Positions 7,268 through 17,000 of a stretch of DNA of 64,000 nucleotides are shown here, in pieces. The notes under the pieces were generated by a model. That model was not told where the DNA came from. It did not search any database and saw only the letters and a list, made by a program, of their open reading frames with translations. Each line of letters begins with the position of its first letter. Within the stretch, counting starts at the first letter, position 1. Source of the DNA: Paludibacter sp. Lineage in GTDB: Bacteria; Bacteroidota; Bacteroidia; Bacteroidales; Paludibacteraceae. The translations under genes were made by a program, and so were the position numbers. The stretch is from assembly GCA_028690665.1 (NCBI GenBank), contig JAQVAV010000011.1:1-64000 (forward strand), in the 5' to 3' direction.

Positions 7268-8935
7268 TCAATATGGTGTGTAATTTTTACTCAAATAAGC
7301 AACCCATCCAACATTCAACTTACTAATAGTTATTTTTAAATGTTCTAAACGTTTTTTGAAATTTACATTTTTCACAAATTGACAACCATCTCTAATACAG
7401 AAATTTTTATAATCATTGTACAGTATTGGAATTGTAATATATTCAATAGCACTTGGGAAATACTCATTTTCATTAATGAATTGATTTACACTATCGCTTT
7501 CAAGTTCGTATTGTTTACGGGCGTTATTTACTGCCTCGCTTTGAGTAAATGCCTTTTGTTCTAATAATCGGTTAAGTCCTAACAGTACCCAATTAAAAAC
7601 GCCTGAAAGTTCCCCCTCAATTATCTTTTTGCTTAGCTCCCTGTCTTGTTCGTGCTCGGGTATTGTTTGTTCAAAATTCACAATCATAAATCGCCTGAAA
7701 TAAGCGTTTGTTTGTTCTGCATTTTTTGGCAATTCATTTGCATTAAACATTAATTTTGCGTAATCTGTCATATTAAACGGTTGCCCATAAGGTAAACGGG
7801 CTTGCATCTTTTCGCCTGAAATCAATTGTTTTGTTTTGTCCGATGCCGCTTGGTTTACATTCAACTCACTTGCATAGTTGAGTAATTTATTTACTATCAT
7901 AGCTCTAAAATACCCCTCTTTGTCGGTCAAACTTTCCAAACTATAACCGCTCACATTTTCGTTACCTAACAAAGCGTTTATAATGTCAAAAAATACACTT
8001 TTCCCATTTGCACCGCCCCCGAACAATATCAATGCTTTCTCAAATTTCATTCGGGCAACGGGTATAAATACGCTGCCTATAAATTCAGCTAAAATATATT
8101 GCCTTTGTTGGTCGGGTTGGACTTGGTTTAAATACCTTTCAAACAATGGGGCTGTGGCGTTCGGTTCGTACGAAAAGGGCAATTGATAAGTAAGAAAATC
8201 AATACTATTAAACGGTCTTAATTTGCGTTCTGTGGGTGTTATTTCAAAAGTCCCATTTTGTAAGTTTATCAATACAATATCTTTGTTGCGTTCGGGCTTT
8301 GGCAAATAGCTTGTTGAAATAAATTGTTTGAATAATGTATCTCTGAACTCATGCCATCGACTTACAAAACGGGTAACGCCCATTTGTTCGGCTGCCTGAC
8401 CTAAAAAAGCCTGAAACGCCTCTTTTTCAATGTTTGCCCAATACGCCCCATTATACAAATAAATGAAATCATTGTTTTTGCAAATACCCCATTTGTTGCG
8501 GTCTGCTATATTCAGCACATTTTCAATACTTAAAATAGCAAAGTGTTTTTGAGTTAATTTAAAACTGTTGAGCTGCTTTTGTATCTCTTTGAGTTCGCCC
8601 TCAACAATAGCATTTTTCTTATAACTGCCATCGGGGTTTGTGAGCTGGCTTTGTAGTTCCAAACATTTTGCTCTTAACTCTTCAATTCCGTTAAATGCTG
8701 CCTTTTCAAAATCAAAAGGCTCAATACATTTCAATAGTTCGCCCAAAATTGCCCCGTGTTCAATTGGTTCGGGTTTTTTTGTCAAATCTGAAACGTGTTT
8801 TTTTATATCCGTTGCGGTCAAGCTGTCAAATTTCGGGCTTATAACTTTGTTATTTGCCTTATTATCACTATCTTTGCTCAACGCTTCGGGGGTGGTGGCT
8901 GTGGTGGTCGCTGCCTCTGTTTGTTTTAGTTCCAT
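7268..8935 (-). CDS. D5/P4-type primase-helicase of the element
   Basis: The 555-residue protein has a low-complexity Thr/Ala-rich N-terminus, a D5 N-terminal-like region (about 150-290, including YLYNGAYWANIEKEAF) and an SF3-type ATPase. The ATPase has Walker A GGGANGKS at 306-313, an acidic segment NKLLNYASELN, and MFNANELPKNAEQTNAYFRRF matching the sensor region. The end (ITIPILYNDYKNFC) resembles a primase C-terminal or winged-helix domain. Such proteins unwind origins of phages, plasmids and P4-like satellites. Its start shares a base with the stop of the HTH gene (TAATG). Confidence 0.85.
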   Translation of the reverse strand: MELKQTEAATTTATTPEALSKDSDNKANNKVISPKFDSLTATDIKKHVSDLTKKPEPIEHGAILGELLKCIEPFDFEKAAFNGIEELRAKCLELQSQLTNPDGSYKKNAIVEGELKEIQKQLNSFKLTQKHFAILSIENVLNIADRNKWGICKNNDFIYLYNGAYWANIEKEAFQAFLGQAAEQMGVTRFVSRWHEFRDTLFKQFISTSYLPKPERNKDIVLINLQNGTFEITPTERKLRPFNSIDFLTYQLPFSYEPNATAPLFERYLNQVQPDQQRQYILAEFIGSVFIPVARMKFEKALILFGGGANGKSVFFDIINALLGNENVSGYSLESLTDKEGYFRAMIVNKLLNYASELNVNQAASDKTKQLISGEKMQARLPYGQPFNMTDYAKLMFNANELPKNAEQTNAYFRRFMIVNFEQTIPEHEQDRELSKKIIEGELSGVFNWVLLGLNRLLEQKAFTQSEAVNNARKQYELESDSVNQFINENEYFPSAIEYITIPILYNDYKNFCIRDGCQFVKNVNFKKRLEHLKITISKLNVGWVAYLSKNYTPY

Positions 8936-9180
8936 TATTTCGCCCCCTTATGTTTACCCGTTACAACGTACGTGCTGGCTGCCTCTTCAATTTCGGATTG
9001 AGGTTTTACTCTTACACTTAACAAATACGCTTCCAACTCTTCACGGTCAAAAAATATCATTTTTCCGTTTGGTTTGTAGTGAGAAATTAATTTTTGAGAG
9101 GTCATTTTGTACAAACAACTTTTACTCATACCCATGTAGGCTGCTGCCTCTTCAAATGTCAATACTTTTTTAGTTTCCAT
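8935..9180 (-). CDS. Excisionase-like HTH protein
   Basis: The 81-residue protein carries a MerR/AlpA-like HTH_17 domain: LTFEEAAAYMGMSKSCLYKMTSQKLISHYKPNGKMIFFDREELEAYLL. This is the standard form of excisionase or regulatory proteins encoded beside integrases in Bacteroidota elements. It is first in the five-gene operon. It may promote excision with the integrase, repress the operon, or both. Confidence 0.8.
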   Translation of the reverse strand: METKKVLTFEEAAAYMGMSKSCLYKMTSQKLISHYKPNGKMIFFDREELEAYLLSVRVKPQSEIEEAASTYVVTGKHKGAK

Positions 9181-9378
9181 TTTTTTTACTTATTACAATT
9201 TGATTAATAAGCTCGGGGCGTGCACTCCCGTTGCTGGTTTGTTTTGATTAATCATGCTGCAAAGTTTGGCAAATAAAGTAAAAAAAAGAAAATAGGGTGT
9301 TTTTGTAGCTTTTATATTTCAGTATATCAATTGTTTATGTATGTTTCGGGGGTTTTTTATAGGGGATTTTAAGGGGAT

Positions 9379-9406
9379 AAAAAAAAGAGGGCGAAAAGCC
9401 CCCTTT
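9379..9406 (-). terminator. Terminator after the integrase unit
   Basis: On the minus strand, a GC-rich hairpin (AAAGGGGGC, TTTTC, GCCCTC, with one mismatch) is followed by a run of eight or more T. It lies 50 nt after the 207-codon gene. The rest of 9181-9457 is AT-rich and should hold the promoter of the excisionase-primase operon, but no box was convincing. Confidence 0.7.
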
Positions 9407-9457
9407 GTGTAAAAAGTGTAAAACGTGAATCTCAAAACAAACATTATTTTTGTGCCT

Positions 9458-10081
9458 CTATATTTTTTTTCGCTCTAAAATTCCATATTTCGATATCAAT
9501 TTATTCATTTCATTTCTGTAATGGCTTGGGCGTTTGTCTTTTAATGGTTCTATATTCCAATAGATTGCAAGTTTATCAACCAATTCATTAAATTTTACAG
9601 TAGGGTTGAAAATTTTATTTTCATGTAATGCCAAACACACAGCCCCAAAAGTATTTTTTTTAGTCAAATCAAAAGAGGTTCTAATTTCATACAAATAATC
9701 ATGTAAGTGATTTTCATTTTTTGGAATGTGTTTGTAAATCTTTGGTTCGTCAATTGCCTTTCGCCTTTGTTCGGGCGTGAGGTTCGTTTCTAATTGTTTG
9801 GCTGGGGCTTGTATATTCAAGTCCTGCAAATCTAAAATAGCTTTTCTTAAAATTTCCATACAATCACGGTCATGTATTTCATTTATTTCCAAAAATTCTT
9901 CTTCAAAATGCTTTAATTCCTCTTTTAGTTTACCTAAATAACCTATTTTTCCGTATCTGTGGGCTTTGGCTTCGTACCTAAAAAAATCTGCAATTGGTAC
10001 ACCATATTTTTCTTGTTTAAATGCTTTCTCTACTTCATAATCAAAGTAACGAGTTCCACCATTTTCGTATTTTGTTTCCAT
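9458..10081 (-). CDS. Unknown protein co-transcribed with the integrase
   Basis: The 207-residue protein begins METKYENGGTRYFDYEVEKAF. It has a charged helical middle (KLKEELKHFEEEFLEINE) and ends KYGILERKKI. It has no signal peptide or membrane helix and I do not recognise a family. The C-terminal third (PTVKFNELVDKLAIYWNIEPLKDKRPSHYRNEMNKLISKYG) has the look of a small DNA-binding or regulatory domain seen in mobile-element proteins such as RteC-like regulators, but this is weak. It starts 21 nt after the int stop and precedes a terminator, so it forms a two-gene unit with int. Confidence 0.6.
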   Translation of the reverse strand: METKYENGGTRYFDYEVEKAFKQEKYGVPIADFFRYEAKAHRYGKIGYLGKLKEELKHFEEEFLEINEIHDRDCMEILRKAILDLQDLNIQAPAKQLETNLTPEQRRKAIDEPKIYKHIPKNENHLHDYLYEIRTSFDLTKKNTFGAVCLALHENKIFNPTVKFNELVDKLAIYWNIEPLKDKRPSHYRNEMNKLISKYGILERKKI

Positions 10082-10102
10082 ATTTCACGTTTTATTCACG
10101 TT

Positions 10103-11239
10103 TTAAATTTCAAAAGTTGGTAAACTGTTTATTGCTTGTTCTTTGAGGCTGTCAACCGCTCGGGTGTACTTTTCAGTATGTTTTAACCCTGAATGTCCTA
10201 AAAGGCTGGCAACGGTCTTAATGTTCGCCCCGTTGTTTAATATATTGACTGCAAAAGAATGTCGCCCGCAATGCCATGTAATATGCTTATCAATACCCGC
10301 TTTACTTACCCAATGTTTCAAAGCTTTTAAACACATTGTTTGGCTGGGCAAATCAAATATAAATGTATCTTTTTCGGGCTTGTCTCCAATTAATGAAAGT
10401 AAACCATCGTTTAGGGGTATGTTTACCCAACTGGTTGAGCTTTTGCCTTTGGTTTTGGCTTGGTTAAATTTCAATATCTTATTTGAATAATCCACATCGT
10501 TGTATTTCAATTCTATAATATCACAAAACCTTATTCCCGTATAAAGGGTAAAAATAAACGCCCGCCTTGTATTGAGGTTTTGTTCGGGGTAACGTGTACT
10601 AATTAGTTTTTTCATTTCGTCAACGCTCAATATGTCTTTAGTGAGGGCGTTTTCGTCAACCTTACAAACAACCCCCGTGCACGGATTTTTTGATATTACA
10701 TTGTGCTCAACTGCATACTTAATCACTTTTTTAAAGCGTTTGTAAAAAGTCAACGCCCCCTCGCCCGTGCTTTTACTTTCCAAATACTCAACAAATGAAA
10801 TCATCATATCTTTTGTAAGTTGGTCGGGTTTGATATTGGTTTTATATTGAGGGTAAAACTCTTTTAAGAAATCTTTGAAACGTTCAAAAGATGCTTTTAT
10901 CATTCGTATATCGGCTTTTGTATATTTGTCAATATAAGTTTGATAATAATCTAAAAAGTTTATTCGTTTGGTGTTGGGGGAAATTTGCCCGTGTGTTAAG
11001 TGGTTGAGGTCGCTTTCTTTTTGGGTTCTTATCTTTTCGGCCAATTCTAATACTTCACGGTTTGCCTCTCTTTCAATAGGGGTTCGGGCTTTTGTATTTA
11101 CATAAAGTTTCAAAAACTCATAAGTTCGTGTGCCATCTCGGTAAATATCCAAATATAAACTTACATTTCCATTTGTCAACGCCTTTTCTCTTAGAATAAC
11201 GTTGTTCTTTTTAGTCCCTTTGCGGTTAAGTGTGCTCAT
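10103..11239 (-). CDS. int: Tyrosine recombinase (integrase) of the element
   Basis: The frame is open from 11323, but the ATG at 11239 (MSTLNRKGTKKNN) is preferred because a promoter lies at 11268-11299, inside the longer frame. The 378-residue product has the usual Bacteroidota integrase plan. An arm-binding N-terminus is followed by a SAM-like core-binding domain (about 100-200). The catalytic domain has TGIRFCDIIEL (first Arg), HITWHCGRHSFAVNIL (His-xx-Arg) and LLGHSGLKHTEKYTRAV (His and the nucleophilic Tyr). All main catalytic residues are visible. It should recombine the 16-bp att site in tRNA-Leu. It lies next to attR, as is common. Confidence 0.92.
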   Translation of the reverse strand: MSTLNRKGTKKNNVILREKALTNGNVSLYLDIYRDGTRTYEFLKLYVNTKARTPIEREANREVLELAEKIRTQKESDLNHLTHGQISPNTKRINFLDYYQTYIDKYTKADIRMIKASFERFKDFLKEFYPQYKTNIKPDQLTKDMMISFVEYLESKSTGEGALTFYKRFKKVIKYAVEHNVISKNPCTGVVCKVDENALTKDILSVDEMKKLISTRYPEQNLNTRRAFIFTLYTGIRFCDIIELKYNDVDYSNKILKFNQAKTKGKSSTSWVNIPLNDGLLSLIGDKPEKDTFIFDLPSQTMCLKALKHWVSKAGIDKHITWHCGRHSFAVNILNNGANIKTVASLLGHSGLKHTEKYTRAVDSLKEQAINSLPTFEI

Positions 11240-11267
11240 GTTATTTACCCTTGTTTGTTTATACTTG

Positions 11268-11299
11268 CAAATGTAGTAACAAAAAGGGTACAAAACAAA
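11268..11299 (-). promoter_or_regulatory. Promoter of int
   Basis: On the minus strand TACATTTG (11275-11268) matches TAnnTTTG exactly. A TTTG box (11299-11296) lies 20 bp upstream. The right arm-type repeat begins only 4 bp beyond the -33 box, so integrase binding there could repress int. Confidence 0.65.
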
Positions 11300-11302
11300 T
11301 TT

Positions 11303-11323
11303 TGAGTAACAAAATAGTAACAA
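11303..11323 (+). repeat. Right integrase arm-type repeat
   Basis: Identical over 21 bp to 5125-5145 and in the same orientation. It directly abuts the int promoter. Confidence 0.65.
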
Positions 11324-11435
11324 AGTAACACGAAATAAGTGAAAATATCTGAAATCAAAAGAAAGTAAAAATCATAAACAACTGAATCATAATATATATA
11401 GCTTTCCTATTTTTGCCTTTATTGGTCGGTTGTGT

Positions 11436-11451
11436 TCCCGCTTCGGGTACG
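11436..11451 (+). repeat. attR (16-bp direct repeat)
   Basis: TCCCGCTTCGGGTACG, an exact copy of the tRNA-Leu end at 5054-5069. The bases on either side differ, which defines the crossover segment. Confidence 0.85.
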
Positions 11452-11460
11452 CTACAAAGA

Positions 11461-11498
11461 AAAGCCCTAATTGATTTTTAATCAGTTAGGGTTTTTTG
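11461..11498 (+). terminator. Displaced original terminator of tRNA-Leu
   Basis: CCCTAATTGAT pairs with ATCAGTTAGGG (one G-T pair), followed by T6. It begins about 10 nt after attR, so before integration it lay just behind the tRNA-Leu gene. Confidence 0.75.
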
Positions 11499-11713
11499 TT
11501 TCCTTTTTCGCGTAGCTTTTGCTCGACTATAGGCATTATATTTTCATTTATTTAAAGATGAAAATAAGAACAGACTATTCTTTTTACTCCTGATTTAAAG
11601 TAACCCTTATTAGAGTTGGAGCAAAAGATAATTGCACAAAAGATATTATAAAAGCAATCCACAGTATATTTTTTGTTGGTTTTTATAAAGTGCAATTTTT
11701 TCATTGCCATTTT
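11499..11713. other. Intergenic stretch without recognisable feature
   Basis: AT-rich sequence between the displaced tRNA terminator and the end of the GH67 gene. I see no ORF, RNA gene or strong hairpin. Confidence 0.5.
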
Positions 11714-13879
11714 TTAAGGAAAATCCACCTTTTCCCATTCATAGGGAAATGGAATTTTTTGATAATATTCTAAAGAGTGTTTTGGCGTTTCATATTTCGA
11801 AGGGATGGGCATTCCTGAATAGCGTTGAAAAAAAAGCACACAAGCATCTCGCCACCAAATAGCCTCATTTTTCTGAAGTTGAAGTAATGATTTTACTTGT
11901 CCAAAACGCTCATTATCTATTTTTTGAGATAAGGAATCCCAAATCAGCTGCATCTTCTCAACTTTTTCTACTCCTTTGTAATAATGTTTTACCATTTCAT
12001 TCCACAATGTTTCTCCTGATTTCATTTTGTAATTCCATGGTACACGATGAAACCATAGTAATAGTGTTTCAGGACATGTTTCAATGTTGTTAAAAATATT
12101 TGATACTGGTGGATAATACTGACTTACTGCATTACTTCCGGTTGTTGTTCGGTTTATTCCAATACTATCTTTTGTAACTTTGTGATAGTCGAAAGCCGTC
12201 CATAGAGGGTCGTCGTGCCAGGGTTCCGGACCATTGTGCGTGTTGTAATTCATAATGTGATTTAGTCCGATTGGCATCATATAATCCACGGCTGTTTCAC
12301 GCGACATCAACATTATAGTTAGAATAGGGGAGAGGATAGTCTTATCATTTGAGAATGTCATCCGAATCCACTCTTCTGCTAATTCTTGTGATGTAAAATC
12401 AGGATTCCATGCTAAACGGCCAAATGCATGCCAATTAGCCTGTCCGAACAAGTGTCCGGTCCAGTTTATATCTGTACCTATATTTGAAACACCAGCAATG
12501 CCAGACATTTCATGAGTTTTGTTGTAATTCTGCAAGACTTTAGATACAGTCCAGTTTTTCCCTTGCGCATACGTGTCCGATTGTAATGTTTCTTCAAACA
12601 AGGAACCCAAATATACTAAATGTCCAGCATGCCCAAGGTTTTCTTGTGTAATTTGAAACTCAATAGCTAAAGCTGTATTGGGCATTCCGCCGAAAAGAGG
12701 GTGAAAAGGCTCTCGTGGCTGAAAATCAATTGCACCGTTTTTGGGTTGTACAAATACGTTCTTATGAAATTGTCCATCTAATGGTTTAAATTCATTGTAC
12801 CCGTTAACGACTCTATCAATATTTCTTTCATTATGATATACAAATGCGCGCCAGAAAATAACTCCACCGTACGGTTCAAGAGCCTCTGCTAACATATTTG
12901 CTCCAAATGCGTGAGTTTGTCCGTAATCTTGTGGACCAGGCTGTCCTTCAGAATTAGCTTTAACAAGAAAACCACCGAAATCGGGAATAATTTCATAAAT
13001 CTCTTTTACCTTATCCTTCCACCATTGGCGAACCTGTAAATTAGCAGGGTCTGAAGTGCTTAATCCCCCGATCTCTTGAGGTGCGCTGAATCGGGCAGTA
13101 AGGAATAGTCTGATACCGTAAGGTCGGAAAGCATTAGCTAAGCCAGATGCCCTGACGAGCCATTCAGGAAGTAAACTTCTTGCATCGGCGTTTACATTGT
13201 TGACTACTACTCCATTAATCCCGATTGACGCATTCGCTCTTGCATAATCAATAATTCGATTGTCAATATAACGTGGTAATCTTTCCCAGTCCCAAAGTGA
13301 ATAACCCGCATATCCACGTTCAATAGTTCCATTTAGATTGTCCCAGTGATTCAGAACACGGTATTGCAATTTTGGCTCTTCTTTTATAGATAATTTTTCT
13401 AGAGAGCAGTTTGTCTGCATCAATCTCAGAAAATGAAAAATACCATATAAAATGCCTATATCTTCTTTGGCCGCAATTACAATTACCTGTTTTCTGACAA
13501 TATTCATTGTTCGGATGATATATCCTTCTTTATTCAGAGCATCTATTTCGTCAGATGAAAGTAACTTGGATATAATATCTGATGATTTTCTAGTACCAAT
13601 AATAATAGTATTGCTTTCTATCTTTGTTGATTCCTTTGGTGTTGTATTAATTAGACCTTCAAGTCCTGTAATTAATTCTTTTCTTGCAGCAGCAAGCTTA
13701 TCTGAATTTGAAGGAAAAACAATTCGTTGACATTTTTCTTGGTATCCCTTGTATAAAAATGAATTTTCAACTTTATGATACCTTAACCAAAGTTCATAAC
13801 CATTTTCAGAGTAGGCAAAACAACTGAAACTTAAAATAAAAAATAGAAGAAGTGATAATTTTTTTATTGATAACAACAT
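11714..13879 (-). CDS. Alpha-glucuronidase, GH67
   Basis: The 721-residue protein starts with a signal peptide (MLLSIKKLSLLLFFILSFSCFAYS). It aligns by eye with GH67 along its length: an N-terminal domain with WLRYHKV, then the TIM-barrel motifs RVLNHWDNLNGTIERGYAGYSLWDW, FLVKANSEGQPGP (Glu about 311, expected general acid) and ALAIEFQITQENLGH. GH67 enzymes release alpha-1,2-linked (4-O-methyl-)glucuronic acid from the non-reducing end of xylo-oligosaccharides, usually in the periplasm or cytoplasm. There is no T9SS tail, so a periplasmic site is likely. It is the last gene of the leftward train, 129 nt after GH97, and is the only typical xylan enzyme here, so it may have its own target. Confidence 0.9.
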   Translation of the reverse strand: MLLSIKKLSLLLFFILSFSCFAYSENGYELWLRYHKVENSFLYKGYQEKCQRIVFPSNSDKLAAARKELITGLEGLINTTPKESTKIESNTIIIGTRKSSDIISKLLSSDEIDALNKEGYIIRTMNIVRKQVIVIAAKEDIGILYGIFHFLRLMQTNCSLEKLSIKEEPKLQYRVLNHWDNLNGTIERGYAGYSLWDWERLPRYIDNRIIDYARANASIGINGVVVNNVNADARSLLPEWLVRASGLANAFRPYGIRLFLTARFSAPQEIGGLSTSDPANLQVRQWWKDKVKEIYEIIPDFGGFLVKANSEGQPGPQDYGQTHAFGANMLAEALEPYGGVIFWRAFVYHNERNIDRVVNGYNEFKPLDGQFHKNVFVQPKNGAIDFQPREPFHPLFGGMPNTALAIEFQITQENLGHAGHLVYLGSLFEETLQSDTYAQGKNWTVSKVLQNYNKTHEMSGIAGVSNIGTDINWTGHLFGQANWHAFGRLAWNPDFTSQELAEEWIRMTFSNDKTILSPILTIMLMSRETAVDYMMPIGLNHIMNYNTHNGPEPWHDDPLWTAFDYHKVTKDSIGINRTTTGSNAVSQYYPPVSNIFNNIETCPETLLLWFHRVPWNYKMKSGETLWNEMVKHYYKGVEKVEKMQLIWDSLSQKIDNERFGQVKSLLQLQKNEAIWWRDACVLFFQRYSGMPIPSKYETPKHSLEYYQKIPFPYEWEKVDFP

Positions 13880-14008
13880 GCGTCTAATTTTGTGGCAACC
13901 AATAAGCTTGAGTTATAAGAAACTTTAAACTTTATAGAAATTATAGCCAATTGAGCCAAGGTTTTATTATACAGATAAAATAAATCAATTTGGATAAATT
14001 ATTGATAT

Positions 14009-17000
14009 CTATTTCACTGTTATCAAGTTAACATTCTTTTTGTGTTGATCAACTATTTTCACGATATATGTTCCTGATGGAATATTAAGCTTTATCCTTG
14101 CTTGCATAGTAATATCTTGCGAATAAATCAAAGCTCCTGTTGTTGTGTATATTGAAATTCGCCCATTACCAGAGTTGTTAACATAAAGTGTTTCTCCTGT
14201 GTTTAAAATTGACGGATACACATTCAGCTTATTATAAGGTTCTTCATTCGTTCCGGAAATTAAAGAACCAAATATATCGAATCCATAGATACGAACGGCA
14301 TTGTCTCCATCCGGAATTTTTGTTTGAAACTTAACATAAAGTGCTTTTGTTGGTATTATGTTGTTAATTTTAATATCTTCTATTTTGCAGTCTGAAATAT
14401 TTACTACTTCAGTCCAGTCATTTTCTTCAGGAGCTTTAGTACTAGTGCTTATTATATATTGATCAACATTTTTTAATTGGGTTTCCTGAGTTTTACAGTC
14501 TCTAAATATAAAACGGTTAACCATATATTCTCCTGATAATTTCATTATAACCCAAGGTCTTCTTGTGGTATTATCACACCATTTTTTTGTATTATCTCCC
14601 AATATAAGGTTATCTGCACTTTCGTTTGTGTTTGTTTGATAACTGTATGAGTGAATGGTTCCTCCATTTGTCACTCGATTGATAGGTGTTTCATTTGAAT
14701 CAGAATAATGTGCAAATGTAGTTGAAGTAATATCTCCTACAATATTGTTGACCATATCAATATTGACTAACGCTTCGAGGTTGTAAACGTCAACAAGAGA
14801 GAAATCAGCTTTTTGTTGAAAACTATATTCTAGGGTCTCACCAGATTGGATTGTAGGGACTGTTTCAGTAACAAGATTTCCTTGGTTGATTCGATATGAA
14901 ACGGAGATATTATTCAATTGAACATTGCTTTGGTTAGTTAAATTGACCTTTACGGTTTCAGATGAAGTATAATCTGTGCTATTTGGCAATGAAGAAACAG
15001 ATATTTTTACATTCTTATAATCTTCAGAAGGATTAATCTCAAAGCGATCAATATTCACAGCATACCCATTGTCATTGCCCAATTCAATTGTATTATTCCC
15101 TGCTTCCAGATAAACCTGAATTGTTTTTACTGCCAATCCATCGCTATTCCAAGAGAACCCGTTCCCGTTAAATGAATAAATTTCTTTTGTCATATTGTTT
15201 ACCTTCACGTAGGTGTTTCGGGTTTCTTGTGATATGTAATAAACATTAAGGTTGTATTTACCAGCCTTATCAACGGCAATATTGTTAAAAGTTGCGATGT
15301 TTCCGTTACCAAGAAAGCCTAAAAATTTTCCATTGGAACAATTGCCTAGATTGTCTGTCTCTATAGATGCTCCGTTTGATAGAATTCCGTTTTCAGCCTC
15401 ATAAACATGGTTCAATGGTTGACTTATAGGATTTTGTGATATTCGAATTGACGCTCCTCCTGTTGCTTTTATATTTACTGAAAGATTTGAAAGTTTGTTT
15501 ACCGTTTGTTCTTCGTAAGCAATATCAGAAGGACAAGTTCCATCTTTGTAAATTTGAGCAGTATAATTTCCTTCACCTAAAAAATTTAGCGGAACATTCA
15601 AAGTTCTTGCGTTTTGGCTAATAGACGCGATATACCAATCGTTACCTTTTCGCCTTGCAATGGTAACATAGTCGTCAGGGTTCGCTTCTAAACAAGATAT
15701 TTCATCCCAAGATGATGGTATATTTCTAAGAAATGTTCTGCTCATATTGTAAATATAATTATAATGTGAGTCGGACATTGTTTGTATGCCGGATTCATAG
15801 AGAACTGCTAATGCTACTTGATGGCTCCATGTAGTGAGATGTCTTATTATACCATCTAAACGACAAAACTCAGTAGGAGTATAATCCATTGGACCAATTA
15901 CATTTCTTGTAAGAGCCAAAGTGATATTATGATTTGCGGGAGTCGCTAAATGGTTGAAAAAATATTGTTCTCCACCATATACAGCTTCACTTGTAATTAA
16001 ATGAGGCCAATGTCGTCTTGTTCCGGATGGCTTTGTACAACCGTGAAAGTTTATCATTAAGCCAATTTCTCCGGCTACAGTTAATAGGTTGTCGTATTTT
16101 GACATCATTTCTTGTGAGTCATTATCAAAGAAATCAATTTTTGTTCCTGCAAAGCCTAATTTTTTCCAATTCAGCATAGTTGATCTGATATCATCTATAT
16201 TGTTTTGAAATCTGTTTTGATGACTCCATATAAATAATTTAACGCCTTTTGAATTTGCATAGTCAACAACTTCCTTTAAAGTATAAGGAGCATCATCCCA
16301 ACCATCGTCCAGAGTATAGTACGACCAACCCATTTTGTAAGCTAAATCTATGTATCCTTTAATGACATTTATGTCTTTGGTTGTACTTCCATCTTGTCCA
16401 CCCCAGTCCCAAGAAGAGAATCCCGATTTAATCCAACTTACATCTTGAAGTTCGGTAGGTGGATTAAGATTTTCAGTCATGGTCGACTGAACAATTGCAG
16501 GTAATGATCCAATAATGATTGTTTTCCATGATGTTTCCAACGGTAATACCGCATTTACACTACCATAGAGCTGATAGTAAAAATGTCCTGTCTCGCTTGT
16601 TGTTCCTGTCATTAAATTTGATCCGCAATAAGTGCCATAGTTTGCTGATTCAGTGATTAGACACCAATTATCAGAGCCTGTAGAACTTTTTACTAATACA
16701 GGGACTGACATTTTGTTATTTTCAATAGTCGAGGCTTCAGCCCATGTACGAGCCGGATATAGAGTAGAATAGTCGTGTGAATATTTTTCTCCCCAACATG
16801 TTTGATACGTAGGAATATTTATTTCACTCAGCTCACTTAATATTTGCAGGTTGCCAGTGCCCGGAATGGAATAACGGTAAGCGATTCCGTCATCATACGC
16901 ACGGAAAAGAACATGCAGGCTTTTTGCGTCTTTCCTTAATTCAATATTCAATTCATTACATTTATTACTATAATTCTTGATTTTTCCTGTTGGTAATTGA

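Larger units (their letters stand above)
5054..11451. mobile_element. Integrated satellite-like element at tRNA-Leu (about 6.4 kb)
   Basis: The element is bounded by a 16-bp direct repeat (TCCCGCTTCGGGTACG) at the tRNA-Leu 3' end and at 11436-11451. All its genes read leftwards in two units: integrase plus an unknown gene, and a five-gene operon with an excisionase-like HTH, D5-type primase/helicase, zinc/Toprim-like protein, DUF5681-like protein and a small unknown. A 21-bp repeat lies inside each end, as expected for integrase arm sites. No relaxase, conjugation, capsid, tail or recognisable cargo gene was found. The content fits a phage-satellite or integrated-plasmid type element. Confidence 0.85.

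Noticed and set aside
11240-11323. N-terminal extension of the integrase (28 residues)
   Set aside because: The extension covers the int promoter and part of the arm-type repeat; the ATG at 11239 gives the usual integrase N-terminus.
5054-11451. Reading the element as a mobilisable transposon of the NBU type
   Set aside because: No relaxase or mobilisation protein was found among its genes.
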